Origin: Albidovulum sp.
GTDB lineage: Bacteria > Pseudomonadota > Alphaproteobacteria > Rhodobacterales > Rhodobacteraceae
DNA: 32,925 bases
Direction of reading: 5' to 3'
Assembly (NCBI RefSeq): GCF_008933605.1
Contig: NZ_WBUS01000021.1
Location: forward strand, 1-32,925
Made by a program: the position numbers and the translations under genes. The notes beneath the pieces are model-generated. The model made no database searches and was not told the DNA's origin. It saw only the letters and a list, made by a program, of their open reading frames with translations. Below are positions 1 to 9,928 of this stretch, piece after piece (position 1 is the first letter of the stretch; the number at the start of each line of letters is the position of its first letter).

Positions 1-1
1 C

Positions 2-325
2 GCCACCGCGGCTCCGGTGGCCCCGGCAGCTCCTGCCCCGGCGGCGTCCGCCGCTTCGCCCGCAGGCGCCGCAGCCGACCCGGCGAGCCATCCCGGCGCC
101 GTGACCTCGCCCATGGTGGGGACCGCCTACCTCTCGCCGGAGCCGGGGGCCGAAGCCTTCGTGACCGTCGGCGCGCAGGTGAAGGAGGGCCAGACGCTCC
201 TCATCATCGAGGCGATGAAGACGATGAACCACATTCCCGCGCCGCGGGGCGGGACCGTCCGGCGCATCCTCGTCGAGGATGGCAGCCCCGTCGAATACGG
301 CGCGCCGCTTCTCATCATCGAGTGA
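2..325 (+). CDS. accB: Biotin carboxyl carrier protein of acetyl-CoA carboxylase, C-terminal part (5' truncated by window edge)
   Basis: BCCP carries biotin between the carboxylase and transcarboxylase halves of acetyl-CoA carboxylase in fatty acid synthesis. The frame is open from base 2, so the true start lies before the window. What remains is an Ala/Pro-rich flexible linker followed by a biotinyl/lipoyl domain with the hallmark EAMKTMN. The lysine codon at 218-220 is the expected biotinylation site. The domain also shows the usual [14 protein letters not shown] and IPAPRGGTV stretches. It ends 7 bases before accC, the standard accBC arrangement, so the two are surely co-transcribed. Confidence 0.95.
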   Translation, partial: ATAAPVAPAAPAPAASAASPAGAAADPASHPGAVTSPMVGTAYLSPEPGAEAFVTVGAQVKEGQTLLIIEAMKTMNHIPAPRGGTVRRILVEDGSPVEYGAPLLIIE

Positions 326-332
326 GGGCGCG

Positions 333-1679
333 ATGTTCGAGAAAATCCTCGTCGCGAACCGGGGCGAGATCGCGCTCCGCGTGATCCGCGCCTGCCGCGA
401 GATGGGCATCCGTTCCGTCGCGGTGCATTCCACCGCGGACGCGGACGCCATGCATGTGCGCATGGCCGACGAGTCGGTGTGCATCGGCCCGAACCCCTCG
501 GCGCAAAGCTACCTCTCCATCCCCGCGATCATCTCGGCCTGCGAGATTACCGGGGCGCAGGCGATCCATCCGGGCTACGGCTTCCTCAGCGAGAACGCCA
601 CCTTCGTGCAGGCGCTCGAGGATCACGGCATCACCTTCATCGGCCCGACGGCGGAGCATATCCGCATCATGGGCGACAAGATCACCGCGAAGGAAACGGC
701 GAAGTCCCTGGGGATTCCGGTGGTGCCCGGCTCCGACGGCGGCGTGCCGGACCTTGCGGCGGCCAAGCGCGTGGCGCTGGAGATCGGCTACCCGGTGATC
801 ATCAAGGCCACCGCCGGCGGCGGCGGGCGCGGCATGAAGGTGGCGGTCGACGAGGCGGGGCTGGAATCGGCCTTCCGCACCGCCCGCGCCGAGGCCAAGG
901 CCGCCTTCGGCAACGACGAGGTCTATCTCGAGAAATACCTCCAGCGCCCCCGCCACATCGAAATCCAGGTCTTCGGCGACGGCAAGGGCCATGCGGTGCA
1001 TCTGGGAGAGCGCGACTGCTCGCTGCAACGACGCCACCAGAAGGTCTTCGAGGAAGCCCCGGGCCCCGTCATCACCCCGCAGAAGCGCGCCGAGATCGGG
1101 CGAGTCTGCGCCGAGGCGGTGGCGAAGATCAACTACATCGGCGCTGGTACGATCGAGTTCCTCTATGAGGACGGCGAATTCTACTTCATCGAGATGAACA
1201 CGCGCCTGCAGGTCGAGCATCCGGTGACCGAGGCGATCTTCGGCGTCGATCTGGTGCGCGAGCAGATCCGCGTCGCGGACGGCTATCCCCTGTCGTTCAC
1301 CCAGGACGACCTTCTGATCAACGGCCATGCCATCGAGGTCAGGATCAACGCCGAGAAACTGCCGAACTTCGCACCCTGTCCGGGCAAGATCACGCATTAC
1401 CATGCGCCGGGGGGGCTGGGCGTGCGGATGGATTCGGCCCTCTACGACGGCTACACGATCCCGCCCTACTACGACAGCCTGATCGGCAAGCTCATCGTCC
1501 ACGGCCGCGACCGGCCGGAGGCGCTGATGCGGCTGAAGCGCGCCCTGAGCGAACTGATCGTGGACGGGGTGGACACGACCATCCCGCTCTTCCATGCGCT
1601 TCTCGCGGAAGAGGACATCCAGACCGGCAACTATTCGATCCACTGGCTCGAAAAGTGGCTTGCCCGCACGTTCGGGTGA
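333..1679 (+). CDS. accC: Acetyl-CoA carboxylase, biotin carboxylase subunit
   Basis: AccC uses ATP and bicarbonate to carboxylate the biotin on AccB. The protein is 448 aa, the normal family length. It begins [16 protein letters not shown] (carbamoyl-phosphate synthase-like N-domain), then has the ATP-grasp glycine-rich loop [12 protein letters not shown] near residues 159-169 and the catalytic/metal segment [16 protein letters not shown] near 285-300 with E287, N289 and R291. The biotin carboxylase C-terminal domain follows. The frame stays open upstream into accB, but the ATG at 333, shortly after the accB stop, gives the canonical N-terminus. Very secure assignment. Confidence 0.97.
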   Translation: MFEKILVANRGEIALRVIRACREMGIRSVAVHSTADADAMHVRMADESVCIGPNPSAQSYLSIPAIISACEITGAQAIHPGYGFLSENATFVQALEDHGITFIGPTAEHIRIMGDKITAKETAKSLGIPVVPGSDGGVPDLAAAKRVALEIGYPVIIKATAGGGGRGMKVAVDEAGLESAFRTARAEAKAAFGNDEVYLEKYLQRPRHIEIQVFGDGKGHAVHLGERDCSLQRRHQKVFEEAPGPVITPQKRAEIGRVCAEAVAKINYIGAGTIEFLYEDGEFYFIEMNTRLQVEHPVTEAIFGVDLVREQIRVADGYPLSFTQDDLLINGHAIEVRINAEKLPNFAPCPGKITHYHAPGGLGVRMDSALYDGYTIPPYYDSLIGKLIVHGRDRPEALMRLKRALSELIVDGVDTTIPLFHALLAEEDIQTGNYSIHWLEKWLARTFG

Positions 1680-1698
1680 GCCGGCGGCCCCGGCGGCC

Positions 1699-2328
1699 AT
1701 GCTGACCCCCGAGATGATGCTCGCGGGCTATGCCCGGGGCATCTTTCCCATGGCGGAGTCGCGCGACGAAGCGCACCTGCATTGGGTCGATCCGCGCCGG
1801 CGAGGTATCCTTCCGCTGGACAGATTCCACATTTCCAGATCGCTTTCGCGATCTATCCGCAGGAAAAATTATACAATTCGAACAGACAGCGCCTTTTCAG
1901 ATGTCGTGCGATCCTGCGCGTCGCGCCCTGAGACCTGGATCAACGCGCCGCTTCTGTCGGTCTACGACCGGCTGCACGCGACGGGCCACGCGCATGCGCT
2001 CGAGGTCTGGCAGGACGGCGGCCTGACCGGCGGCGTCTTCGGCGTCACGCTGGGCGCCGCCTTCTTCGGCGAAAGCATGTTCTCCACCCGCACCGATGCC
2101 TCGAAGATCGCGCTGGCATACCTGGTGGACCGGCTGAGACAGGCAGGATTCACGCTCTTCGACGCGCAGTTCCTGACGCCGCATCTCGCCTCGCTCGGCG
2201 CCATCGAGATTCCGCGCGCCGCCTATCACGCGCTCCTCGCGGCGGCGCTCGCGCGGGAGGCCGATTTCACGTTGCCGGAAGTGCCCGACCCTCACTCGCT
2301 CCTGCAGCGGATGACCCAGACGTCGTAG
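1699..2328 (+). CDS. aat: Leucyl/phenylalanyl-tRNA--protein transferase
   Basis: Aat transfers Leu or Phe from aminoacyl-tRNA to proteins with N-terminal Arg or Lys, marking them for ClpS/ClpAP degradation (N-degron pathway). The 209-aa product has the family signature in order: YARGIFPMAES, HWVDPRRRGILP, ETWINAPL, GGVFGVTLGAAFFGESMFS and FDAQFLTPHLASLGA. The ATG at 1699 lies 19 bases after accC and starts the conserved MLTPEMMLAGYA region; there is no clear Shine-Dalgarno in the GC-rich spacer. Its 3' end overlaps the convergent DUF2155 gene by 37 bases. A stretch around 1815-1905 is much more AT-rich than the rest of the gene, although the protein remains continuous there. Confidence 0.95.
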   Translation: MLTPEMMLAGYARGIFPMAESRDEAHLHWVDPRRRGILPLDRFHISRSLSRSIRRKNYTIRTDSAFSDVVRSCASRPETWINAPLLSVYDRLHATGHAHALEVWQDGGLTGGVFGVTLGAAFFGESMFSTRTDASKIALAYLVDRLRQAGFTLFDAQFLTPHLASLGAIEIPRAAYHALLAAALAREADFTLPEVPDPHSLLQRMTQTS

Positions 2329-2648
2329 CGCGGATCGTCGAGTGCCGAGAGCGCGGGGCTTGCCGCGACCATCCATCCGTCGAAGGCGGCGGCCCCGGTT
2401 GCGGTGTCCACGATGGTCAGGTGCGCATAGGCGTTCGCCGAGGGGTCGGCGACCGGGTAGCGGCAATCGGAAAGGGTTACGGCAAGGCGCCCGAACGGCA
2501 CGGTGGCCCCCCGTGCCACCTCGAGGTCGGTCGTCTCGCCCGAAACCTTATCGAGCGCCCGGAGGAGCGCACCCGGCGCGCTGGTGACCTCTTCCGCCGA
2601 CACGCCTGCGCCCGCAAGCGCGAGGACGAGCGCCAGGACATGCCTCAT
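2292..2648 (-). CDS. DUF2155 domain-containing exported protein
   Basis: A 118-aa protein with a clear signal peptide (MRHVLALVLALAGAGVSA, likely cut after residue 18). The mature part resembles DUF2155, a small periplasmic family typical of alphaproteobacteria: residues such as ALDKVSGETTDLEV, RLAVTLSDCRYP, AFDGWMVAASPALSALDDPRYDVWVIRC. Two cysteines in the mature domain could form a disulfide. Biochemical function is unknown. The start overlaps the mlaD stop as ATGA, so translation is probably coupled to MlaD. The tail overlaps aat on the opposite strand. Confidence 0.85.
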   Translation of the reverse strand: MRHVLALVLALAGAGVSAEEVTSAPGALLRALDKVSGETTDLEVARGATVPFGRLAVTLSDCRYPVADPSANAYAHLTIVDTATGAAAFDGWMVAASPALSALDDPRYDVWVIRCRSE

Positions 2649-3115
2649 GGTGCGGTCGTCTCGGTGCCGTCGCCCGCTGCGGCGCCCACGAACTTCATCA
2701 GAAGCGCGATCACGCTTACGGCTCCTTGCGTGTCCTCGATCTCTGCCCCGGGCGCGAGATCGTCGGGGCTGCCACCGGGAAGGATTTCCACGAAGGCGCC
2801 GCCGAGAAGCCCCTCGGAGGCGATCACGATGGTGCTGTCGTCCGGCACGGCGACGCCGTTCCGCACCGTCACCTTCGCATCGGCGAAGAAGGTCTTGGGG
2901 TTGAGCGCGAGGTCGGTGACAGTGCCGACCTTGACGCCCGCCATGCGCACGTCGGTGCCGACGGTGATCCCCTCGACCGAGCGGAAACTCGCCGTCAGCT
3001 GGTAGCTGTCGGTTGCGCGCGTGAGCCCCTCGCCGCCCGTGGCATAGACGAGAAATCCCACTGCCGCGGCTAGGACACCAGCACCGGTCAGAACCTCTGT
3101 GACGCTTTCGGCCAT
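2645..3115 (-). CDS. mlaD: MlaD-type MCE-domain protein (phospholipid transport)
   Basis: MCE proteins of the MlaD type form periplasmic hexameric rings anchored to the inner membrane and shuttle phospholipids to or from the outer membrane. The 156-aa product has one N-terminal membrane segment (about residues 7-25) and one MCE domain (YQLTASFRSVEGITVGTDVRMAGVKVG ... GLLGGAFVEI), the usual MlaD size. The ATG at 3115 is chosen because the longer open frame upstream lies antisense-like over the NDUFA12 gene. It lies 14 bases after NDUFA12. No mlaE, mlaF, mlaB or mlaC is adjacent, so its permease and ATPase must be elsewhere. Confidence 0.88.
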   Translation of the reverse strand: MAESVTEVLTGAGVLAAAVGFLVYATGGEGLTRATDSYQLTASFRSVEGITVGTDVRMAGVKVGTVTDLALNPKTFFADAKVTVRNGVAVPDDSTIVIASEGLLGGAFVEILPGGSPDDLAPGAEIEDTQGAVSVIALLMKFVGAAAGDGTETTAP

Positions 3116-3129
3116 GTCAGTCGGGCTTC

Positions 3130-3504
3130 CTATTCGGGGCTCCACGCCTCGTAGTCGCGCCGCTCCGCCGGGCGGACCTGGCGCAGCGAGCCTGACGGCG
3201 CATAGGCAAGCGCGGTCCCGGTCAGGTTCTCGTGATGCGGCTTTTCCCATGCCCTGTGCTTCAGCGCGGCCTTGGTCGGCGGCTCGTCCCAGGTGAAGTG
3301 CAGCCAGCCGTGCCAGTCGGGGCTGACGCGCGAGGCCTCGGATTCGCCGTTGTAGATGACCCAGCGGCGCTTGCCGTCGCGGGTCTGGTAGAAGATGTTG
3401 CCCTGCTCGTCCTCGCCCACCTTCACGCCCCGGCGCGCGGTGAAGATCTGGGTGCCGAGCGTCTGGCCGTTCCACCAGGTGAGCAGGCGAAGCAGGAAAT
3501 TCAT
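3130..3504 (-). CDS. NDUFA12-like complex I accessory subunit (NADH:ubiquinone oxidoreductase)
   Basis: A 124-aa homologue of the supernumerary complex I subunit NDUFA12/B17.2 found in alphaproteobacteria and mitochondria. Diagnostic stretches are [49 protein letters not shown] and [13 protein letters not shown]. The start ATG at 3504 has a good Shine-Dalgarno (CGGAGGTG) just upstream. It is the first gene of an apparent operon with mlaD and the DUF2155 gene. It sits far from any nuo operon, as is usual for this protein. Confidence 0.92.
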   Translation of the reverse strand: MNFLLRLLTWWNGQTLGTQIFTARRGVKVGEDEQGNIFYQTRDGKRRWVIYNGESEASRVSPDWHGWLHFTWDEPPTKAALKHRAWEKPHHENLTGTALAYAPSGSLRQVRPAERRDYEAWSPE

Positions 3505-3530
3505 CGGGCACCTCCGGGCAATGCTGCCCC

Positions 3531-3558
3531 CTTATAGCGCAGGGGCTGGCGAGGTCCA
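3531..3558 (-). promoter_or_regulatory. Candidate sigma70-type promoter for NDUFA12-mlaD-DUF2155
   Basis: On the minus strand TGGACC (4/6 to TTGACA, at 3553-3558) and TATAAG (5/6 to TATAAT, at 3531-3536) are separated by 16 bases. Transcription would start near 3524, about 20 bases before the NDUFA12 ATG and just upstream of its Shine-Dalgarno. Position and spacing are good; the call is by eye only. Confidence 0.45.
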
Positions 3559-3571
3559 GAGGAGACGGGGG

Positions 3572-4093
3572 TCATGGCCGCCCTTCGGGAGCAATGCGCA
3601 CCCGACCGGCGAGACGCGCCGCAGGGGCGTAGATGTGCAGCGTCCCGTCGGTGAGATCGCGGTAGTAATGGGCCCCCGGCTCCCTTAGCACGCGTCCGAT
3701 CTCGGCCGAAAGCGTCGGGCCCACATAGGCCACGCAACGCTCCACGGGGGCGAAGGCGGCGGTGTCGGCAAAGGCGACCGGCGTCAGGCGCCAGACGCCG
3801 CCGAAGCGAAGGTCACGGTTGCGCCGCAGGGCGGCGCGCGGCGGCCTGGACGGAGCATCCGCGCCAAGCCGCACGAACGCGTGCTGGCAGCTCTCGCCCC
3901 GGGCATGGTCCGAATAGCGGCTGCTCAGCACCTCCTCGAAGGAAAGGACGCCGTCGAACAGCTGTTCGGTGTAACCATGTGAAACCTGTCGGGCGCCGGT
4001 CTGCGCCATCAATTCATGGATGATCTGCGGGCTCGCCGAAAAGATGGCCCAGAAGGCCAGCGGAAGCACGGCAATCACAAGCAGACGGACCAC
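3572..4093 (-). CDS. Hypothetical exported or membrane-anchored protein
   Basis: A 173-aa product I do not recognise. It begins with a hydrophobic segment (residues about 3-20, [17 protein letters not shown]) that could be a signal anchor or signal peptide. A soluble, Arg/Ala-rich domain of about 150 residues follows, with exactly two cysteines (C69 and C120) that could form a disulfide outside the cytoplasm. The start is uncertain: the open frame begins at a GTG at 4093 preceded too closely by GGAAG, and a second GTG lies at codon 6. It follows clpX by 50 bases on the same strand and may be read from it. Codon use looks native, so I take it as a real gene of unknown role. Confidence 0.6.
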   Translation of the reverse strand: MVRLLVIAVLPLAFWAIFSASPQIIHELMAQTGARQVSHGYTEQLFDGVLSFEEVLSSRYSDHARGESCQHAFVRLGADAPSRPPRAALRRNRDLRFGGVWRLTPVAFADTAAFAPVERCVAYVGPTLSAEIGRVLREPGAHYYRDLTDGTLHIYAPAARLAGRVRIAPEGRP

Positions 4094-4143
4094 CTTCCGT
4101 CACAGGGCCGAGCGCGGAGCAGGCTCGATCGCGCCGAGCCCGC

Positions 4144-5415
4144 TCATCCCGCCGTCGCGGTCTTCTCGCTCTTCTTGGTGTCGGCGTGGATGAGGAGCGG
4201 CTTGGCGCCGTTGTCGACCGCTTCCTCGTTCACCACGACTTCCTCGACCGAGGTCAGGCCGGGGAGTTCGAACATGGTATCCAGGAGGATGTCCTCCATG
4301 ATCGAGCGCAGGCCCCGCGCGCCGGTCTTGCGCTTGATCGCGCGCTTGGCGATGGCGGTCAGCGCGTCGGCGGTGAAGGTCAGCTTCACCCCTTCAAGGT
4401 CGAAGAGCCGCTGGTACTGCTTCACGAGCGCGTTCTTCGGCTCCGTCAGGATCGTCACCAGCGCCGACTCGTCGAGGTCGGTCAGCGTCGCGATCACCGG
4501 CAGGCGGCCGACGAATTCGGGGATGAGGCCGAACTTCAAGAGGTCCTCGGGCTCAAGCTCCCTGAAGAGTTCGCCCGCGCCGCGCGCCTCGGGGTCCTTG
4601 ACCTCGGCGCCGAAGCCGATGGCCGAACCCTTGCCGCGTTGTGCGATGATCTTCTCAAGACCCGCGAAGGCGCCGCCGCAGATGAAGAGGATGTTCGTCG
4701 TGTCCACCTGCAGGAACTCCTGCTGCGGATGCTTGCGCCCGCCCTGCGGCGGAACGGAGGCGACGGTGCCCTCCATGATCTTCAGAAGCGCCTGCTGCAC
4801 GCCCTCGCCGGACACGTCGCGGGTGATCGAGGGGTTGTCGGACTTGCGCGTGATCTTGTCGACCTCGTCGATATAGACGATGCCGCGCTGCGCGCGTTCG
4901 ACGTTGTATTCCGAGGCCTGGAGAAGCTTCAGGATGATGTTTTCCACGTCCTCGCCGACATAGCCCGCCTCGGTCAGCGTCGTCGCGTCGGCCATGGTGA
5001 AGGGCACGTCGAGGATGCGGGCGAGCGTCTGCGCCAGCAGCGTCTTGCCGCAGCCGGTCGGGCCAATGAGCAGGATGTTCGACTTCGCCAGTTCGATGTC
5101 CGACGATTTCGACGCGTGGTTGAGACGCTTGTAATGGTTGTGGACCGCAACGGAGAGCACGCGCTTGGCATGCTCCTGGCCGATCACGTAGTCGTCGAGC
5201 ACCTTGCAGATGTCGCGCGGGGTTGGCACCCCGTCGGCGGACTTCAGGCCGGTGGTCTTCGTTTCTTCCCGGATGATGTCCATGCAGAGCTCGACGCATT
5301 CATCGCAGATGAACACGGTCGGACCGGCGATCAGCTTGCGCACCTCATGCTGGCTCTTTCCGCAGAAGGAGCAGTAGAGAGTGTTCTTGCTGTCGCTGCC
5401 TTGGTTCGTCGCCAT
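4144..5415 (-). CDS. clpX: ATP-dependent Clp protease ATP-binding subunit ClpX
   Basis: AAA+ unfoldase that recognises and threads substrates into ClpP. From the ATG at 5415 it is 423 aa. It has a C4 zinc-binding domain (C15, C18, C37, C40), Walker A GPTGCGKT (118-125), pore loop GYVG (151-154), Walker B with D183/E184 (VYIDEVDK), and the [11 protein letters not shown] segment typical of ClpX. A GTG two codons upstream (5421) is also in frame, but AGAGGG lies 5 bases before the ATG, which favours the ATG. It lies downstream of clpP on the same strand, the conserved order. Confidence 0.97.
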   Translation of the reverse strand: MATNQGSDSKNTLYCSFCGKSQHEVRKLIAGPTVFICDECVELCMDIIREETKTTGLKSADGVPTPRDICKVLDDYVIGQEHAKRVLSVAVHNHYKRLNHASKSSDIELAKSNILLIGPTGCGKTLLAQTLARILDVPFTMADATTLTEAGYVGEDVENIILKLLQASEYNVERAQRGIVYIDEVDKITRKSDNPSITRDVSGEGVQQALLKIMEGTVASVPPQGGRKHPQQEFLQVDTTNILFICGGAFAGLEKIIAQRGKGSAIGFGAEVKDPEARGAGELFRELEPEDLLKFGLIPEFVGRLPVIATLTDLDESALVTILTEPKNALVKQYQRLFDLEGVKLTFTADALTAIAKRAIKRKTGARGLRSIMEDILLDTMFELPGLTSVEEVVVNEEAVDNGAKPLLIHADTKKSEKTATAG

Positions 5416-5458
5416 CGTCACCCTCTGCGGCCCGTTCGCATATCCGTCGGATCGTTGT

Positions 5459-5489
5459 GGCTGCCCTTTTCGACAAGATTAGGGCAGCC
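5459..5489 (-). other. Hairpin in the clpP-clpX spacer
   Basis: GGCTGCCCT at 5459-5467 is a perfect 9-base inverted repeat of AGGGCAGCC at 5481-5489, with a 13-base loop. It lies in the 133-base gap between the clpP stop and the clpX start. There is no run of T after it on the minus strand, so it may attenuate, protect the clpP mRNA 3' end, or partly uncouple the two genes, rather than fully terminate. Confidence 0.5.
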
Positions 5490-5548
5490 CCCCCGTCACC
5501 ACAATGCCAAATCGCCCGCCGCGCGTTCACGCTTGCGGGCGCCCGGCC

Positions 5549-6178
5549 TCACGCCTTCGTCTCTTCGCCCGGACGCGCCGAAAGGATCTCGTCGATCAGC
5601 CCCCAGTCCCTGGCGTCCTCGGGCGACATGAAGTTGTCGCGCTCGAGCGCCGCCTCGACCTTCTTGATCGGCTGGCCGGTGTGCTTGTGGTAGATGTCGT
5701 TCAGCCGGTCCTTCAGCTTCTGCGTCTCCTGGGCGTGGATCATGATGTCCGTCGCCTGGCCCTGGTAGCCGCCCGAGGGCTGATGGACCATGATCCGGCT
5801 GTTTGGGAGCGAGAAGCGCATCCCCTTCTCCCCCGCCGTCAGGAGGAGCGAGCCCATCGAGGCCGCCTGGCCGATGACCAGCGTCGAGACCTTCGGCCGG
5901 ATGTACTGCATCGTGTCGTAGATCGAGAGACCGCTCGTCACCACGCCGCCGGGCGAGTTGATGTACATGGCGATTTCCTTCGAGGGATTCTCCGCCTCGA
6001 GGAACAGGAGCTGGGCGCAGATCAGCGTCGACATCCCGTCATGGACGGGGCCGGCGAGGAAGATGATCCGCTCCTTGAGGAGCCGCGAATAGATGTCATA
6101 GGCCCGCTCCCCGCGCGAGGTCTGTTCGACGACCATCGGCACGAGCGTGTTCATGTAGATGTCATAAGGGTCTTTCAT
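5549..6178 (-). CDS. clpP: ATP-dependent Clp protease proteolytic subunit ClpP
   Basis: Serine protease that forms the tetradecameric chamber used with ClpX (and ClpA). The 209-aa protein has the catalytic triad: Ser107 in GQAASMGS, His132 in MVHQPSGG and Asp181 in ERDNFMS. It also has the oxyanion/handle regions [10 protein letters not shown] and QATDIMIHA. The N-terminal residues ([19 protein letters not shown]) include the short propeptide-like part. The ATG at 6178 has AGGCGGA upstream. It diverges from the amidase gene, and the 151-base gap should contain its promoter, though I cannot place the hexamers with confidence. Confidence 0.97.
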   Translation of the reverse strand: MKDPYDIYMNTLVPMVVEQTSRGERAYDIYSRLLKERIIFLAGPVHDGMSTLICAQLLFLEAENPSKEIAMYINSPGGVVTSGLSIYDTMQYIRPKVSTLVIGQAASMGSLLLTAGEKGMRFSLPNSRIMVHQPSGGYQGQATDIMIHAQETQKLKDRLNDIYHKHTGQPIKKVEAALERDNFMSPEDARDWGLIDEILSARPGEETKA

Positions 6179-6329
6179 CGTCGTCCGCCTGTCGCTGTTC
6201 CCGGGTGAGATGCTTATGCCTCGAAACTTACCCTTGTCTTAGTGACGCGCACCTTTGGCCGCAAGGGCGGGTCTGGACGAAACCCGTCCGCGCGTGGCTA
6301 TCTGGCCCAGGATGCGCCGGGAGGGGCCG

Positions 6330-7772
6330 ATGATCACGGAATACGACGACTGGGACGCCGTGGCGATGGCCGCGGAGGTTGCGAAGGGCGCCGTCTCGCC
6401 CGCCGAACTTCTGGACGAGGCGCTCGCGCGGGTCGCGGCGCGCAACCCCGCGCTGAATGCCGTGGTGCTGATGCAGGAGGCGAAGGCGCGTGCCTCCATC
6501 GCCGCGGGCCTGCCCGAGGGGCCCCTTAGGGGCGTGCCGTTCCTGATCAAGGACCTCGGCTGCGAGGCCGTCGATTTCCCCTCGCACAACGGCTCGCGGC
6601 TGCTGGCGAACACCACCTACGGCCGCGACAGCGCGATCTTCGAGCGTATCCGCGCCACGGGGGTCGTCACCTTCGGGCGGACCACGTCGCCCGAGGGCGG
6701 GGTGGGGCCGGCGACCGAGGCAGCCGTCTATGGCGGGCCGACGCGCAACCCCTGGAACACCGGCCGCACGCCGGGGGGATCCTCCGGCGGGTCGGGCGCG
6801 GCCGTGGCGGCGCGGATCGTGCCGGCGGCGCACGGTTCGGACGGGGGCGGATCGGTCCGCATCCCGGCCTCCTCATGCGGGCTTTTCGGGATGAAGCCCA
6901 CCCGGGCACGCCTGCCAGACGGACCCTATGCGGGCGAGGGCTGGGCGGGGATGGCGATCGACGGCTTTCTGACCCGATCGGTGCGCGACACCGCGGTCCT
7001 TCTCGACGCCTGCGCGGGGGCAGACCTCGGGGCGCCCTACTGGGCGCCGCCTCTCGGCGCGGGCCATGTCGCCGCCATCGCGCGCCCGCCGCGCCGCATG
7101 CGGATCGCGCTCTGCGACACCACCCTGACGGGCTCGGCGATCCACGCGGACTGCCGCACAGCGGTCCATTCTGCGGCGCGGCTTCTCGAAAGCCTCGGCC
7201 ACATGGTGGAGCCGGCCCGCCCCGCGGCCGACACAAGGGGCATGATGGCCGCCTGGACGAAGATCGTCGGCTGCGGCACAGCCCTTTCCGTGCGCAAGGC
7301 GCTCATCGCGAAAGGCCGCGACCTCGCCCCGGGCGACATCGAGGACGTGGCCCGCTCCGCCATCACCTATGCCGAGGGAATCTCGGGCGCCGACTATCTC
7401 GACGCGGTCGGCAAGATCCACGCCTACGGGCGCGAGATGGCGGCGTTCTTCGCGGACTGGGACATCCTCCTGACGGCGACGCTGGCCGAGCCTCCTGCCG
7501 AGATCGGGCGGTTCGCACATTCCGGCAAGGGCTACGAAGACTACCGCCTGGGGCCGGGCATGGTCTTCGACTACTCGCCCTTCTGCGCCGCCTTCAACGC
7601 CTCGGGCCAGCCCGCCGTCTCGCTGCCGCTGCACTGGACCGCCGACGGCCTTCCCCTGGGCGTCCATCTCGCCGCAGGCTTCGGCGCGGACGAAGACCTG
7701 ATCGCGCTTTCGGCCGAGGTGGAGAGGGCCGCGCCCTGGGGGACGCGACGACCCGTGCCGGCGCGACCGTGA
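6330..7772 (+). CDS. Amidase-signature family enzyme
   Basis: A 480-aa amidase of the Ser-cisSer-Lys family, predicted cytoplasmic, hydrolysing an unknown amide to acid plus amine or ammonia. The triad is visible: Lys74 (FLIKDLG), cis-Ser151 (GGSSGGSG) and nucleophile Ser175 ([13 protein letters not shown]). The ATG at 6330 is preceded by GGGAGGGG at good distance; upstream in-frame codons lack such support. It lies 178 bases before a Pot-type ABC operon on the same strand, with a second amidase after that operon, which suggests that imported polyamine-like or amide compounds are the substrates. It is not GatA as far as context shows, because no gatB or gatC is present. Substrate unresolved. 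Confidence 0.88.
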   Translation: MITEYDDWDAVAMAAEVAKGAVSPAELLDEALARVAARNPALNAVVLMQEAKARASIAAGLPEGPLRGVPFLIKDLGCEAVDFPSHNGSRLLANTTYGRDSAIFERIRATGVVTFGRTTSPEGGVGPATEAAVYGGPTRNPWNTGRTPGGSSGGSGAAVAARIVPAAHGSDGGGSVRIPASSCGLFGMKPTRARLPDGPYAGEGWAGMAIDGFLTRSVRDTAVLLDACAGADLGAPYWAPPLGAGHVAAIARPPRRMRIALCDTTLTGSAIHADCRTAVHSAARLLESLGHMVEPARPAADTRGMMAAWTKIVGCGTALSVRKALIAKGRDLAPGDIEDVARSAITYAEGISGADYLDAVGKIHAYGREMAAFFADWDILLTATLAEPPAEIGRFAHSGKGYEDYRLGPGMVFDYSPFCAAFNASGQPAVSLPLHWTADGLPLGVHLAAGFGADEDLIALSAEVERAAPWGTRRPVPARP

Positions 7773-7798
7773 TCGCCCCTCCCGCGGGTGCGGTCCGC

Positions 7799-7920
7799 GT
7801 TTGATCATGCCGCAGGCCGGCCACTGCGCCGGCGAAAGAATGGAGGAATCGTTTGACAGCAAATGTGCGCTTCGCCGACCATCTGCCCGAACGAGGGCGC
7901 CGACCCGAAAATGATCAAAC
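7799..7920. promoter_or_regulatory. Three GTTTGA elements, including a perfect 10-base inverted repeat, before the pot operon
   Basis: GTTTGATCAT at 7799-7808 is the exact reverse complement of ATGATCAAAC at 7911-7920. Between them, GTTTGACAGCAAA (7851-7863) contains TTTG-ACAG-CAAA, itself a dyad, and shares GTTTGA with the flanking arms. The three units lie in the 178 bases between the amidase stop and the PotA-like start. Each outer unit centres on the palindrome TGATCA. This looks like multiple operators for one regulator, possibly with DNA looping. TTGACA inside the middle unit (7853-7858) could double as a -35 element, but I see no good -10 at standard spacing. Confidence 0.5.
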
Positions 7921-7950
7921 AAAGGCGACCAGCGGGGAAGGGATGACGAC

Positions 7951-9018
<1,068 letters not shown>

Positions 9019-9019
9019 G

Positions 9020-9928
9020 ATGAGCCTCGCCGAAGCCCGACGCGAGCGAGAGCAGGTCCGGCGCAGCTGGCTTCTCAGCCTCCCCGCGCTCCTCCTGCTT
9101 GCAGTCGGGGCCATCGGTCCGCTCTTCATCATGCTTGTCTATTCCTTCCTGACGCCAGGAAGATACGGCAACGTCGAGTGGGTCTTCTCGACCGATGCCT
9201 GGCGCGGAATCCTCTTCACCAAGGACATCTTCGACGAGACGCTGAAGCTCGCCGACGCGCATCTGACGATCTTCTGGCGGTCGGTGAAGCTTTCGTTCCT
9301 GACCACGGTCTTCGCCTTCGTCGTGGGCTTCCCGACGGCCTGGTTCATCGCGACGCGGCCGGCGCGCTGGCGGCCCTTCTGGCTCTTCCTGATCACGATC
9401 CCGTTCTGGACCAACCTCCTGATCCGCACCTTCGCGATCAACCAGATCATCCGGACCGAAGGGCTGCTGAACACCATCCTCCTGAAGCTCGGGCTCATCT
9501 CGACGCCACTCAACCTGATCTACACCGACACGGCGGTCTTCATCGGCATGACCTACGTGTACCTGCCCCTCATGGTGCTTCCGCTCTATGCCTCGATCGA
9601 CCGCTTCGACCACCGGCTGCTGGAAGCCGCCTACGATCTCTATGCAAGCCGGATGGCGGTGCTGAGACGGATCATCTTCCCGATCGTGAAGCCGGGGATC
9701 GTCGCCGGCTCGATTCTCGTCTTCATCCCCTCGCTCGGCGCCTATGTGACCCCGCGCATCCTCGGCGGCGGCCGCAACATGATGATCGGCAATTTCATCG
9801 AGCTGCAGTTCGGGCAGGGACGCAACTGGCCCCTCGGCGCCGCGCTTTCGGTCGTGCTCCTCCTCGTCGTGACAGCCGCTCTGCTAGTCTACGTGAAGTT
9901 CGCCAACCGGGAGAACGGCCATGGCTAG
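9020..9928 (+). CDS. Polyamine-type ABC transporter permease, PotB-like (system 1)
   Basis: A 302-aa inner-membrane permease with about six hydrophobic segments and the binding-protein-dependent transport (EAA) loop near EAAYDLYASRMAVLRRIIFP, followed by LPIVKPGI-type residues. This loop contacts the ATPase. LLSLPALLLLAVGAIGPLFIMLVYSF is the first membrane helix. The ATG at 9020 has GGAGG 6 bases upstream and lies one base after the ATPase stop. PotB rather than PotC is inferred from gene order and from the N-terminal extension. Confidence 0.9.
   Translation: MSLAEARREREQVRRSWLLSLPALLLLAVGAIGPLFIMLVYSFLTPGRYGNVEWVFSTDAWRGILFTKDIFDETLKLADAHLTIFWRSVKLSFLTTVFAFVVGFPTAWFIATRPARWRPFWLFLITIPFWTNLLIRTFAINQIIRTEGLLNTILLKLGLISTPLNLIYTDTAVFIGMTYVYLPLMVLPLYASIDRFDHRLLEAAYDLYASRMAVLRRIIFPIVKPGIVAGSILVFIPSLGAYVTPRILGGGRNMMIGNFIELQFGQGRNWPLGAALSVVLLLVVTAALLVYVKFANRENGHG

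Noticed and set aside
315-1700. 461-aa open frame antisense to accC
   Set aside because: GC-rich codon bias leaves the opposite strand open; the product is low-complexity (Arg/Ala/Asp-rich) with no domain, and accC is certain.
2645-3511. Longer 288-aa version of the MlaD protein
   Set aside because: The extra N-terminal part is NDUFA12 coding sequence in another frame; ATG 3115 directly precedes the membrane anchor.
4186-5631. 481-aa open frame antisense to clpX
   Set aside because: Shadow of clpX third-position GC bias; composition is Arg/Gly/Asp/Val-rich with no recognisable motif.
6179-6329. Heat-shock (sigma32-type) promoter for clpP
   Set aside because: No convincing CTTG/-10 pair at proper spacing on the minus strand; only weak sigma70-like hexamers are seen, so none was annotated.
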